Shown one piece after another: positions 52,297-60,198 of a stretch of 64,000 nt of DNA. This DNA is from Autumnicola tepida (GTDB lineage Bacteria; Bacteroidota; Bacteroidia; Flavobacteriales; Flavobacteriaceae). Both the position numbers and the translations under genes were made by a program. Position 1 is the first letter of the stretch. The number at the start of each line of letters is the position of its first letter. The stretch spans positions 1-64,000 of the forward strand of contig NZ_JAVRHQ010000002.1 in NCBI RefSeq assembly GCF_031846485.1, written 5' to 3'. The notes under the pieces are model-generated. The model ran no database searches. It was not told the DNA's origin and saw only the letters and a list, made by a program, of their open reading frames with translations.

Positions 52297-53583
52297 TCAC
52301 TCCTTTTGTAAATCAGCGGCGACAGCCTGTACTTCATCCAGCACCCTAAGCAGGTTTTCTCCCCAAAGTTTGGCAATTTCCTCTTCGGTATAGCCTCTTT
52401 TTACCAGTTCGATGGTCACATTTAAAGATTCTGAAGCGTCACTCCAACCCTCAATTCCGCCGCCGCCGTCAAAATCGGAGCTAATTCCTACATGGTCTAT
52501 CCCAATCAAATCCACCATATAATCAATATGATCTACAAAATCCTTTACATCTACAGGAGGAACTTCTTGTTTTAATTTTTTCAACCCGGGTTTTGCAGCA
52601 ACGGTTAGTTCATTATAATTTTCTCTGTACAGGTTTCTCTGCTCTTCATCCATTTTTCTGATACTGTCACGGCTAAGAATTTTAAAATTTAATTCTTCTG
52701 CTTTTCTGTTATACAATTTATCTTTGGCGGCATTAAAAATGCTGTCCTTTTCAGTATTGATATAAGAGCTGAAGGCCACCGTTTGTACCACGCCGCCATG
52801 CTCTTTAAACAACATTAAAAGCTCATCATCAAGATTCCTGCTATGGTGCCCAAGGACGCGGGCTGAAGAATGGGAAGCTATAAGTGGCGCTTTGGAAAGT
52901 TCAAACATCTGCTTGATCGCTTCTTTTGAAGGATGGGAAACATCAATCATCATCCCAAGGCGGTTCATTTCTGCAATCACTTTTTTTCCCAATTCGCTTA
53001 GCCCGTTATGTACCCATACATCGTCTTCTTCCCCCGTGTTAGAATCGCTTAATTGGCTATGGCCGTTATGGGCCAGGGACATATACCTGGCGCCCAGATC
53101 GTAGAACTGCTGCAGCTTATCCATGTCTTCTCCCATGGGATATCCGTTTTCCACTCCAATCATCACAACTTTTTTACCCTGATTGACCAGCGCCCTCACC
53201 CCTTCAGAAGTAGTGGCGAGGCCAACTTTTTCCGGGGCCAGTTCGTTTACCAGTTTATGAATAGCGATAAATTTAAGCATCGCATTGGCATAAGCTTCTT
53301 TGTAACCCACATTGGTCAAATCACCCTGCCCCGTGTACACCACCAGCCAGGAAACATCCATCCCGCCTTCTTCCATTTTTGGCAAATTTACCTGGGTATC
53401 CAGGTCCATCGTGTAATTTTTTTTATTGGTGAAATTGGCTATATTAATATCGTTGTGGGTATCTATGGTAATTACTTTTTCATGAATTTTTCTGGCTTTT
53501 TCAATAATTTCTTCTTCGGAATTTTGAGCCAAGATAACAGCCGGTGTCAGGAGAAAAATAATGAGTTTAAAGAATCGTTTCAT
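52297..53583 (-). CDS. Secreted membrane dipeptidase-like protein (peptidase M19)
   Basis: A 428-residue zinc dipeptidase-family protein. The start is MKRFFKLIIFLLTPAVILAQ, a Sec signal peptide 28 codons inside the longest frame. Metal-binding features are ITIDTHNDIN (His-x-Asp) near the N-terminus, GVENGYPMGED (bridging Glu), SHPSKEA and IASHSSARVLGHHSRN (His ligands), and SSDFDGGGGIEGWSD. M19 enzymes act on L-L or L-D dipeptides in the periplasm. The spacing and residues look intact, so it is probably active. Confidence 0.92.
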   Translation of the reverse strand: MKRFFKLIIFLLTPAVILAQNSEEEIIEKARKIHEKVITIDTHNDINIANFTNKKNYTMDLDTQVNLPKMEEGGMDVSWLVVYTGQGDLTNVGYKEAYANAMLKFIAIHKLVNELAPEKVGLATTSEGVRALVNQGKKVVMIGVENGYPMGEDMDKLQQFYDLGARYMSLAHNGHSQLSDSNTGEEDDVWVHNGLSELGKKVIAEMNRLGMMIDVSHPSKEAIKQMFELSKAPLIASHSSARVLGHHSRNLDDELLMLFKEHGGVVQTVAFSSYINTEKDSIFNAAKDKLYNRKAEELNFKILSRDSIRKMDEEQRNLYRENYNELTVAAKPGLKKLKQEVPPVDVKDFVDHIDYMVDLIGIDHVGISSDFDGGGGIEGWSDASESLNVTIELVKRGYTEEEIAKLWGENLLRVLDEVQAVAADLQKE

Positions 53584-53706
53584 GTTATGCTGAATTTTAG
53601 AGTCCTGAAAATAGGCATAATTTTTTAATTTTTGCCAACTGTATCTGCCCACACAATATCCCAGCAAGAATCTTGTGATCTATAGGCATACCGGTAATTT
53701 TAAATG

Positions 53707-53714
53707 TACTTTTG
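53707..53714 (+). promoter_or_regulatory. Putative -7 element of the cysteine-motif gene
   Basis: TACTTTTG matches TAnnTTTG. It overlaps the ATG (53704) of the longest frame of the next gene, which argues for the downstream TTG start at 53734. Confidence 0.4.
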
Positions 53715-53733
53715 CAGCCAACGAAATATCCTG

Positions 53734-54108
53734 TTGAAGCACTTTTTGAGCATATTATTATTGGTTTGCTTTGCGCTGCGCCCTCTTTATCAACTAGCTA
53801 ATATTACCTATTACCAGCTAAATATAAATTATATTATTCAGAAGTATTGCGTGAACAAAGATAAACCGGCCATGCATTGCAACGGGAAATGCCATCTTAA
53901 CGATCAGCTGGGCAAATTAGATAATACTAAAAAATCCGGTAAACCTGCCATTAGCGAAAGTTTCCTACCGGTTTATTTTCAGGAGCCCTTTTCTTACCCA
54001 ATACATCTGCAGATTGCTGCTATTTTGGATAAAAACTGGAAAAACCTGATGCTTTCCTGCAAAAATTATTCTGGAGATATAGAACACCCGCCTAATTATT
54101 TAGTGTAA
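53734..54108 (+). CDS. Membrane-anchored HCNGKCH-motif protein, probably metal-related
   Basis: A 124-residue protein of a Bacteroidota family with no name. A hydrophobic N-terminal segment (LLKHFLSILLLVCFALRPLYQL, written in two parts: LLKHFLSILLLV and CFALRPLYQL) is a signal or anchor. The conserved centre is YCVNKDKPAMHCNGKCHL, a His-Cys-x3-Cys-His cluster suited to binding a soft metal such as Cu(I). The end IEHPPNYLV is also typical. The next gene encodes a Met/His-rich outer-membrane protein, which strengthens a copper role. Start chosen at TTG; the alternative ATG is at 53704. Confidence 0.65.
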   Translation: MKHFLSILLLVCFALRPLYQLANITYYQLNINYIIQKYCVNKDKPAMHCNGKCHLNDQLGKLDNTKKSGKPAISESFLPVYFQEPFSYPIHLQIAAILDKNWKNLMLSCKNYSGDIEHPPNYLV

Positions 54109-54192
54109 ATATTAATCGATTGTTATTCAATATCAGGTGAAATACCGGCTTCTTGCTTCGTTTATTTCACCCTAATCCAATTTTAGTAAAAA

Positions 54193-55227
54193 ATGAAAAA
54201 ATATATATTGGCATTAGCATATACGCTAATGTTTTCCGGGTTATCCTTTGCCCAAAACGAACCTGTTCAAAATGATAATATCTTATGGACTTCAGGCAGG
54301 CCAGACGGGCATGCGCCAATTTCTGTAATGGGAGATCATGTACATCATAAAGGGGAATGGATGTTTTCCTATAGATTTATGTACATGAACATGCAGCATA
54401 TCAACAGCGGAACTCATGAAATATCCGCCGGCACCGTCCTTGAAAACTATATGGTTTCCCCGGAAGAAATGAGCATGAAGATGCATATGCTGGGAGCAAT
54501 GTATGCTCCGTCCAGTAATCTCACCCTTATGGCCATGGCGAACGTGGTTTCGAATGAAATGGACTTGATACCCCGAATGGGAGAGGATTTTAGAACGGAA
54601 TCTTCCGGCTTTGGAGATATAAAACTCTCTGGCTTGTATAGTTTGTTCAACAGGAACAGGCAGAGCATGCACGCTCAGTTGGGAATTTCGCTCCCAACGG
54701 GCAGTATTGATGAAAAAGATGTTACCCCTGCATCAGCTCCTAATGAAATGTTCTTGCCATATCCCATGCAAATTGGCAGTGGTACTTTTGATGGTGAAGC
54801 CGGCCTGACTTACCTGGCCCAGGGAAATTTCCTTTCTTTTGGTAGCCAGTTAAAAGGATTGATTAGGTTTGGTGAAAATGATAATGGCTATCGTTTTGGG
54901 AACCGCTATCAACTGAATAACTGGATTGCAGGGAAATTAACCAACAGCCTTAGCATTTCCGCCAGGGTGGAGGGCTTGATCATAGAGGAAATAGAAGGAA
55001 CTCAGCCAGGGCTTAATCCTATGATGGTTCCTGCGGCAAACACTGCTAATTCCGGGGGAAAATATATAAATTCAGGCTTGGGCGTAAATATGGTTATCCC
55101 ATCCGGCTCACTGAGCGGCCTTAGATTTGCCATGGAATATGAGTTCCCGTTGTACCAGGATTTGAATGGCCTTCAGCTGAAAAATAACAACAATATTATT
55201 TTTGGCGTTCAGTACGCTCTTCATTGA
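54193..55227 (+). CDS. Met/His-rich outer-membrane beta-barrel protein, probable copper-related
   Basis: A 344-residue exported protein (signal MKKYILALAYTLMFSGLSFA) with a beta-barrel pattern of the phenol-degradation MetA-like (PF13557 type) family. The first 100 mature residues are rich in Met and His: PISVMGDHVHHKGEW, FMYMNMQH and EEMSMKMHMLGAMY, the kind of clusters that chelate copper. The C-terminal barrel ends with Phe-like IFGVQYALH. The gene follows the HCNGKCH-motif gene by 84 bp on the same strand. Metal uptake, export or storage cannot be told apart from sequence. Confidence 0.7.
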   Translation: MKKYILALAYTLMFSGLSFAQNEPVQNDNILWTSGRPDGHAPISVMGDHVHHKGEWMFSYRFMYMNMQHINSGTHEISAGTVLENYMVSPEEMSMKMHMLGAMYAPSSNLTLMAMANVVSNEMDLIPRMGEDFRTESSGFGDIKLSGLYSLFNRNRQSMHAQLGISLPTGSIDEKDVTPASAPNEMFLPYPMQIGSGTFDGEAGLTYLAQGNFLSFGSQLKGLIRFGENDNGYRFGNRYQLNNWIAGKLTNSLSISARVEGLIIEEIEGTQPGLNPMMVPAANTANSGGKYINSGLGVNMVIPSGSLSGLRFAMEYEFPLYQDLNGLQLKNNNNIIFGVQYALH

Positions 55228-55248
55228 TATCAGCTAAAAAATGAATGG

Positions 55249-55275
55249 AAAGGTTCGCCTCTGGCGGGCCTTTTT
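55249..55275 (+). terminator. Rho-independent terminator after the Met/His-rich gene
   Basis: An 11-bp stem (AAAGGTTCGCC with GGCGGGCCTTT, two G-U pairs) closes on a 3-nt TCT loop and continues into T residues. Confidence 0.85.
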
Positions 55276-55310
55276 CGTTTTAGAACAATAACATACAGAG
55301 ACAAAAAAAC

Positions 55311-55343
55311 TTGATTAAGCTATTGCTTTTTCTACTACATTTG
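55311..55343 (+). promoter_or_regulatory. Bacteroidota-type promoter of the ATP-grasp operon
   Basis: TTG (55311-55313) is followed after 22 bp by TACATTTG (55336-55343), an exact -7 match. The spacing is at the long end of the accepted range. The ATG is 20 bp further on. Confidence 0.55.
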
Positions 55344-55363
55344 ATTAAAATTTCAATTCCTGA

Positions 55364-56821
55364 ATGAATAAATATATTGTGGTTAACCATCCCGAAAACT
55401 GGGAGGTTCTTGCTGAAAACGTGGAGATTATTTCCGCACAGTCTTACTTAACCCACCCTGAATATTATAAAATTAAAAAAGCCCGTATCTTTAATCTTTG
55501 CAAGGATTATTCTTATCAGAGCAAAGGTTACTATGTTTCCCTTTTAGCCGAAGCGCGTGGCCATATGGCTATTCCCACTGTAAAAAACATAGTGGACCTT
55601 AGAGAGCCAAAACTTGTGAAAATTGTTTCTGAAGAATTTGATGCTGTAATCCAGAAAGGCCTTAAAAACATCAAATCTGCAGAATTTACCCTTAGTATTT
55701 ACTTTGGACAGAATGTGGCCCAAAAATATAAAGAACTCAGTTCCCTTTTTTACAGGCATTTTCAGATTCCATTTTTGCGGGTAAACTTCGTCAGGACCAA
55801 TAAATGGAACATCAAAAGCATAAAAGCTATTTCTGAAGCTGAAATTCCTGCAGACCATAAGGAAAGTATGTATTATTTTGCCTCCCAGTATTTTTCCAAG
55901 AAACGCTACGACACTCCCAGGCAGAATATAGCTGAATATGATTTGGCTATTCTGGTGCAGCAAGGAGATCCTGCGCCCCCAAGTAATCCCAAAGCAATAA
56001 AACGCTTTGTGGAACTGGCTGAAAAGATGAATTTTTATGTGGAAGTGGTAACGCCCAAAGATTTATCGCGCCTTTCGGCATTTGACGCTTTGTTTATCCG
56101 CCAGAGCACAGAGGTAAATAACGATGCCTATGCTTTTGCCCGTAAAGCCCAGCAGGAAGGAATTGCTTTGGTAGATTATCCCGATGCCATTCTTAAATGT
56201 TGTAATAAGGTTTTTATGGCTGAAGCTTTGGAAAACGCCGGAATTGCCACTCCAAAAACCGTTATTGTTCATAAGCATAATAAGCACCAGGTTCTTGAAA
56301 TTACCGGATTGCCAGTGGTTTTAAAATCTCCTGATTCCACTTTTTCTTTTGGGGTAAAAAAAGCTGAAACTAAGCAGGAGTATGAGGAGCTGGTACAGCA
56401 AATGCTAAAAAAATCAGACCTTGTAATCGCACAGGAATTTTCTCCTTCAGAATATGACTGGCGTATAGGAATCCTGGACAATAAGCCTTTTTATGCCTGC
56501 CGTTACTATATGGCCAAAGGGCACTGGCAAATTTATAACTGGGACGCAGAAATAAAAGATGATCAGGATGGGAATGCAGATTGCCTGCCAATAGAAAAAG
56601 TGCCTCCAAAAATCCTCGATCTCGCTTTGAAATCGGCTAAATTAATGGGCATGGGATTGTACGGGATCGACATTAAAGAAGTGAACAAAAGAGCGATGGT
56701 AATTGAAATTAATGATAACCCTAATATCGACTTTGGAGTGGAAGACGCTTATTATGGAGATCAGGTTTACATAGAAATTCTTTCAGCATTAAAAAACCGG
56801 CTTAAAAAAGGCGAATCATGA
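55364..56821 (+). CDS. RimK-family ATP-grasp ligase
   Basis: A 485-residue ATP-grasp enzyme forming amide bonds from ATP, an acid and an amine. A long N-terminal domain (about 1-190, unlike E. coli RimK) is followed by a RimK-like pre-ATP-grasp strand set and the ATP-grasp domain (about 285-480). Features include ALENAGIATPKTVI, LPVVLKSPDSTFSFGV, IAQEFSPSEYDWRIG, GLYGIDIKEVNKRAMVIEINDNPNID; the Asn/Glu in EINDNPNI bind Mg. The stop overlaps the next ATG. Substrate unknown, but the partners (GCS2 and an N-formylglutamate amidohydrolase) point to a glutamate-containing compound. Confidence 0.85.
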   Translation: MNKYIVVNHPENWEVLAENVEIISAQSYLTHPEYYKIKKARIFNLCKDYSYQSKGYYVSLLAEARGHMAIPTVKNIVDLREPKLVKIVSEEFDAVIQKGLKNIKSAEFTLSIYFGQNVAQKYKELSSLFYRHFQIPFLRVNFVRTNKWNIKSIKAISEAEIPADHKESMYYFASQYFSKKRYDTPRQNIAEYDLAILVQQGDPAPPSNPKAIKRFVELAEKMNFYVEVVTPKDLSRLSAFDALFIRQSTEVNNDAYAFARKAQQEGIALVDYPDAILKCCNKVFMAEALENAGIATPKTVIVHKHNKHQVLEITGLPVVLKSPDSTFSFGVKKAETKQEYEELVQQMLKKSDLVIAQEFSPSEYDWRIGILDNKPFYACRYYMAKGHWQIYNWDAEIKDDQDGNADCLPIEKVPPKILDLALKSAKLMGMGLYGIDIKEVNKRAMVIEINDNPNIDFGVEDAYYGDQVYIEILSALKNRLKKGES

Positions 56822-58035
56822 GTTATCATTTATTTGAAGTTTTTGGGATAGAGCTGGAATATATGCTCATTACTTCAGAAACCTTTAAAGTAAATCCGGC
56901 AGTAGATAGATTGTTTACCCAAAAAAATGGCAGTCTCACTTCAGATGTTGAAAATGGCAAAATCGAGTGGAGCAATGAACTGGTGGCCCATGTGGTGGAA
57001 CTAAAAACCAATGGCCCCACCGGGGACCTGGAAAATCTGGATGAACTTTTTGCTGAAAATATAAAGGAAATAAACCTTTTGCTGAAGCAATCTGGATCTG
57101 TGCTTTTGCCTTCTGCAGCGCACCCGCTGATGCTTCCAGAATCTGAAACTGTTCTTTGGCCTCATAATTATAGTAAAATTTATGCTTTATATAACCGCAT
57201 TTTTGACTGCCGCGGGCACGGCTGGAGTAATGTACAGAGCATGCACATAAATTTACCTTTTTTTGATGATGCCGAATTTGAAAAACTTCATGCGGCAGTA
57301 AGGCTTTTATTGCCAATTATTCCCGCCTTGAGCGCGAGTTCTCCCATATTTGAAGGAAAACCTACAGGATTTTTAGACAGCCGAATGGAAGTTTATAAGA
57401 CCAACCAAAAAGAGATTCCACAGATGGCTGGGAAACTTATTCCGGAGCAGGTTTTTAGCAGAAAAGAATATTTTGAGCGAATTTTTGAGCCCATTAATGA
57501 AGCCATTAAACCACACGATTCCGAAAACATTCTTGATCATCATTTTTTAAATTCCCGTGGAGCAATCGCGAGGTTTGACAGGAATGCCATAGAAATAAGG
57601 GTTATTGATATCCAGGAATGTCCAAAAGCCGATCTTGCCATAGCAGTTTTAATTATTGAAAGCCTCAAGCTTTTGGTTAGTGAGGAATTAATCGCCCTGC
57701 AAGACCAAAAGCAATGGCATGAAGATGATTTATTTGCTATCTTTAATATGGTGGTGAAATATGGGGAAAATGCAAATATCAAAAACATCGTATTTCTTGA
57801 TGTTTTTGATATACATAAAGAATGCAGGGTAATGGAAATCTGGAAAAAATTGTATGAAAGAACACGTTCCAGAATTTCAGAAAAACATCGGGAGAATATT
57901 GAATATATTCTTGAAAACGGGAGTCTTTCTACCCGAATATTAACTGCTCTGCAGGAGGATTTTTCCGAAGAAAATATCAGGAAAGTATATATGCGAATGG
58001 GAGATTGCCTGAATGAGAATAAATTTTTTACATGA
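56818..58035 (+). CDS. GCS2-type carboxylate-amine ligase
   Basis: A 405-residue protein of the glutamate-cysteine ligase type 2 superfamily, ATP-dependent amide-bond formers related to glutamine synthetase. Conserved parts are FGIELEYMLI near residue 9, EWSNELVAHVVELKTNGP near 43, QSMHINLPF, FLDSRMEVYKT and the late ARFDRNAIEIRVID. The first carries the Glu-x-Glu metal ligands. The enzyme is not the canonical GshA, and glutathione synthesis is not expected in this setting. It overlaps both neighbours by ATGA. Confidence 0.85.
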   Translation: MSYHLFEVFGIELEYMLITSETFKVNPAVDRLFTQKNGSLTSDVENGKIEWSNELVAHVVELKTNGPTGDLENLDELFAENIKEINLLLKQSGSVLLPSAAHPLMLPESETVLWPHNYSKIYALYNRIFDCRGHGWSNVQSMHINLPFFDDAEFEKLHAAVRLLLPIIPALSASSPIFEGKPTGFLDSRMEVYKTNQKEIPQMAGKLIPEQVFSRKEYFERIFEPINEAIKPHDSENILDHHFLNSRGAIARFDRNAIEIRVIDIQECPKADLAIAVLIIESLKLLVSEELIALQDQKQWHEDDLFAIFNMVVKYGENANIKNIVFLDVFDIHKECRVMEIWKKLYERTRSRISEKHRENIEYILENGSLSTRILTALQEDFSEENIRKVYMRMGDCLNENKFFT

Positions 58036-58724
58036 TGAAACTGGTACTCACCTGTGAGCATGCTTTCAATACCATTCCGGGGGAATATTTAAAATATTTT
58101 TCGGGTGCTGCCGCAGTATTAAATTCTCACAGGGGCTATGATCCAGGCGCATATGATCTTTTTAAAAAATTAAGTGATCTTTCTGATTTTGCCATTTATC
58201 AGAAAAGCGGCCGGCTTCTGGTGGAGGTAAACCGTTCTCTGGATCACCCGCAACTTTATTCAGAATATACTGCCGGGCTTAATAAAGTGGAAAAGGAATT
58301 GCTGCTTAGCAACTATTATTTTTTGTACCGGAATACCATTGAAGATAAAATTGATGAATTTATAGAGGAAAAGGAGAAGGTATTTCATTTGTCCATACAC
58401 ACTTTTACTCCGGAACTGGAGGGAGAAATACGAAATGCTGACATAGGAATCTTATTTGATCCGGAAAGAGCTGAAGAAAAACAGGTTACAGAAAATCTGA
58501 AAGAAAAATTGGAGGAGGAAAATTCACAATATGTCATCAGGTACAATTATCCCTACTTGGGAACATCTGATGGTTTCACCACCTGGTTACGGCAAAAATT
58601 TCCTGAGCATTACTGCGGAATTGAACTTGAGATCAATCAGAAATTCGTGGAGGAAAATAAAATGGATGAGAAAATAAAGCAGCTGGTTTTTACAAGCGTG
58701 GAAGAATGTTTAAAAAAATCCTGA
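58032..58724 (+). CDS. N-formylglutamate amidohydrolase-family protein
   Basis: A 230-residue metal-dependent amidohydrolase-like protein (COG3741 type) that may cleave a glutamate or aspartate amide. Metal and substrate positions are suggested by LTCEHAFNTIPGEY near the N-terminus, NSHRGYDPGAY, LVEVNRSLDHPQLY and VFHLSIHTFTPEL. Only NFGAH enzymes of histidine degradation have a proven activity; hutH lies 50 kb away and is unlinked. In this operon it probably trims or releases the product of the two ligases. Coupled to the GCS2 gene by a 4-bp overlap. Confidence 0.85.
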   Translation: MMKLVLTCEHAFNTIPGEYLKYFSGAAAVLNSHRGYDPGAYDLFKKLSDLSDFAIYQKSGRLLVEVNRSLDHPQLYSEYTAGLNKVEKELLLSNYYFLYRNTIEDKIDEFIEEKEKVFHLSIHTFTPELEGEIRNADIGILFDPERAEEKQVTENLKEKLEEENSQYVIRYNYPYLGTSDGFTTWLRQKFPEHYCGIELEINQKFVEENKMDEKIKQLVFTSVEECLKKS

Positions 58725-58733
58725 ATAAAATAT

Positions 58734-58793
58734 ACGGTTTCAAAAAGCAAATCTATTCCAGGGAAAACCTGGACATTAACTTTTTGAAACCGT
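58734..58793. repeat. Long two-stem hairpin after the ATP-grasp operon
   Basis: The 14-bp arms ACGGTTTCAAAAAG (58734-58747) and CTTTTTGAAACCGT (58780-58793) are perfect complements. Inside is a second stem, CCAGG/CCTGG, with an AT loop. There is no long T-run after it, so it may act as a terminator with poor tail, an RNA-stabilising element, or a protein site. The rest of the 195-bp gap to the OsmC gene shows nothing else. Confidence 0.55.
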
Positions 58794-58919
58794 CACTTTA
58801 CAAATAATCACTAAAACTTTCCGGCTAGCGCAAGACCACTAATGTATTCATGAGCATACTGGGAAAAACCTTCAAACTCAAATTACTTTTTTCCGCCATT
58901 CTTAAATTCAAATCTAAAT

Positions 58920-59330
58920 TTAAATAAGAGTGGAGGAGACGGTAATTTCGGTTTTTAAAAGCTTGGAAACCGGGCAGTTTTCTTTGGCTTTTTTTACCAG
59001 TTCTTCAAATTTGTCTTTTTCAATATCTGGTACAGTTGCTTCAAGGATAAGATGTGATTTCGAAATTTCCCCGTTTTCAAAAGTAATCTCACTTTTGGTT
59101 TCTAGCTTATCGGCTGTAAAACCTTCTTCAGCAAGAAAGGCAGACAACTGCATGGAAAAACATCCGGAATGCGCAGCACCAATTAATTCTTCAGGATTGG
59201 TTCCTTTTCCATCCTCGAACCGGGTTTTGAAGGAGTATTGGGTGGCGTCCAGCACACCGCTTTCTGTAGATAAAGTTCCTTTACCTTCTTTCAGATTTCC
59301 TTTCCAGACTGCTGTGGCTTTTCTTTTCAT
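58920..59330 (-). CDS. OsmC-family peroxiredoxin
   Basis: A 136-residue thiol peroxidase that reduces organic hydroperoxides. The two redox cysteines are in GAAHSGCFSMQL near residue 56 and ENCPVSKLL near 119. The N-terminus KATAVWKGNLKEGKGTL and Asn/Glu positions match the OsmC subgroup rather than Ohr. Cytoplasmic dimer with joint active sites is the family rule. Single gene, expressed from an unclear promoter in the 137-bp gap to the FKBP gene. Confidence 0.93.
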   Translation of the reverse strand: MKRKATAVWKGNLKEGKGTLSTESGVLDATQYSFKTRFEDGKGTNPEELIGAAHSGCFSMQLSAFLAEEGFTADKLETKSEITFENGEISKSHLILEATVPDIEKDKFEELVKKAKENCPVSKLLKTEITVSSTLI

Positions 59331-59411
59331 AATATATATTTTTGATTCACCTTAAGATACACAGAGCTTTGATGGATTTCAAATAATTATAAAAACCTTA
59401 ACCACTGCCCA

Positions 59412-59440
59412 TAAAAAACCCTGTACTAGAAAATACAGGG
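59412..59440 (-). terminator. Rho-independent terminator after the FKBP gene
   Basis: The arms CCCTGTA (59419-59425) and TACAGGG (59434-59440) close an 8-nt loop. On the minus strand TTTTTTAT follows. It lies 28 bp past the stop codon. Confidence 0.85.
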
Positions 59441-59467
59441 CTTACTTTTATCTACTTTTAGTGCAGA

Positions 59468-59899
59468 TTATTTAATCTCTACAACTTCCAGGTCAAACAC
59501 AAGGTCTTTTCCTGCAAGCGGATGATTTCCGTCTACTACTATAGTATCTTCTTTTACGTCTTTAACCACGAGGTTCATTTCTCTTCCATCAGGGCTTTTT
59601 GATACAAGTCCCATTCCAACTTCCGGCTTAATATCTTCAGGTAGCTGGCTTTTTTGAACTTCCTGTACAAGCTCTTCTCTCGGCTCTCCGTAAGCTTCCT
59701 CTTTTGGAATATTTATAGTCTTTTTCTCGTTCACTTGCATATCGATAAGGCCTTTTTCAAAACCTGGGATTAACTGTCCCTGACCAAGAGTGAATTCGAT
59801 AGGCTCACCTCTTTGTACCGAGCTGTCAAAAACCTGTCCGTCAGTTAGTTTTCCAGTGTAATGTACCTTTACCGTGTCATTCTGTTTTACTTGACTCAT
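59468..59899 (-). CDS. FKBP-type peptidyl-prolyl isomerase (SlyD-like)
   Basis: A 143-residue cytoplasmic isomerase/chaperone. The FKBP strands VKVHYTGKLTDGQVFDSS and GQLIPGFEKGLIDM are followed by an inserted IF domain (about 73-120) with EAYGEPREELVQEV, as in SlyD. The histidine-rich metal-binding tail of E. coli SlyD is absent; the end is FDLEVVEIK. SlyD-like proteins help folding and nickel delivery in some bacteria. Own promoter and terminator, so monocistronic. Confidence 0.93.
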   Translation of the reverse strand: MSQVKQNDTVKVHYTGKLTDGQVFDSSVQRGEPIEFTLGQGQLIPGFEKGLIDMQVNEKKTINIPKEEAYGEPREELVQEVQKSQLPEDIKPEVGMGLVSKSPDGREMNLVVKDVKEDTIVVDGNHPLAGKDLVFDLEVVEIK

Positions 59900-59957
59900 A
59901 GTTTTATTTTACAATTATAAAATTGGCTTCTCGTTAATTTTCAGCCATTTAATTTTG

Positions 59958-59988
59958 CAAAGGTACATTTATCTCATGGACTTCCAAA
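59958..59988 (-). promoter_or_regulatory. Bacteroidota-type promoter of the FKBP gene
   Basis: On the minus strand TTTG (59985-59988) is separated by exactly 19 bp from TACCTTTG (59958-59965). This is the best match to the phylum consensus in the window. The leader would be about 55 nt. Confidence 0.75.
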
Positions 59989-60198
59989 CCTCCGAAAGTT
60001 TTATGCGGAAAAGTTCTCTAACATTAACTTTTTTCTATAAAATCAGGGCATATTTTAACAATGTTGAAAAATTTTTCTGTAAATTAACTGATTAACAGGC
60101 TTAAGCAATTGTTCAGAAGCCACTTAGAAAGATTTCATAGGTAAACATCAATCCATAAATAATTAACGTTCAACTTATTATAGCTATATCGATTTAGT

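Noticed and set aside
55364..58035. Glutathione biosynthesis (GshA/GshB) operon
   Set aside because: The ligases are RimK-like and GCS2-like, not GshA/GshB, and the third gene is an amidohydrolase.
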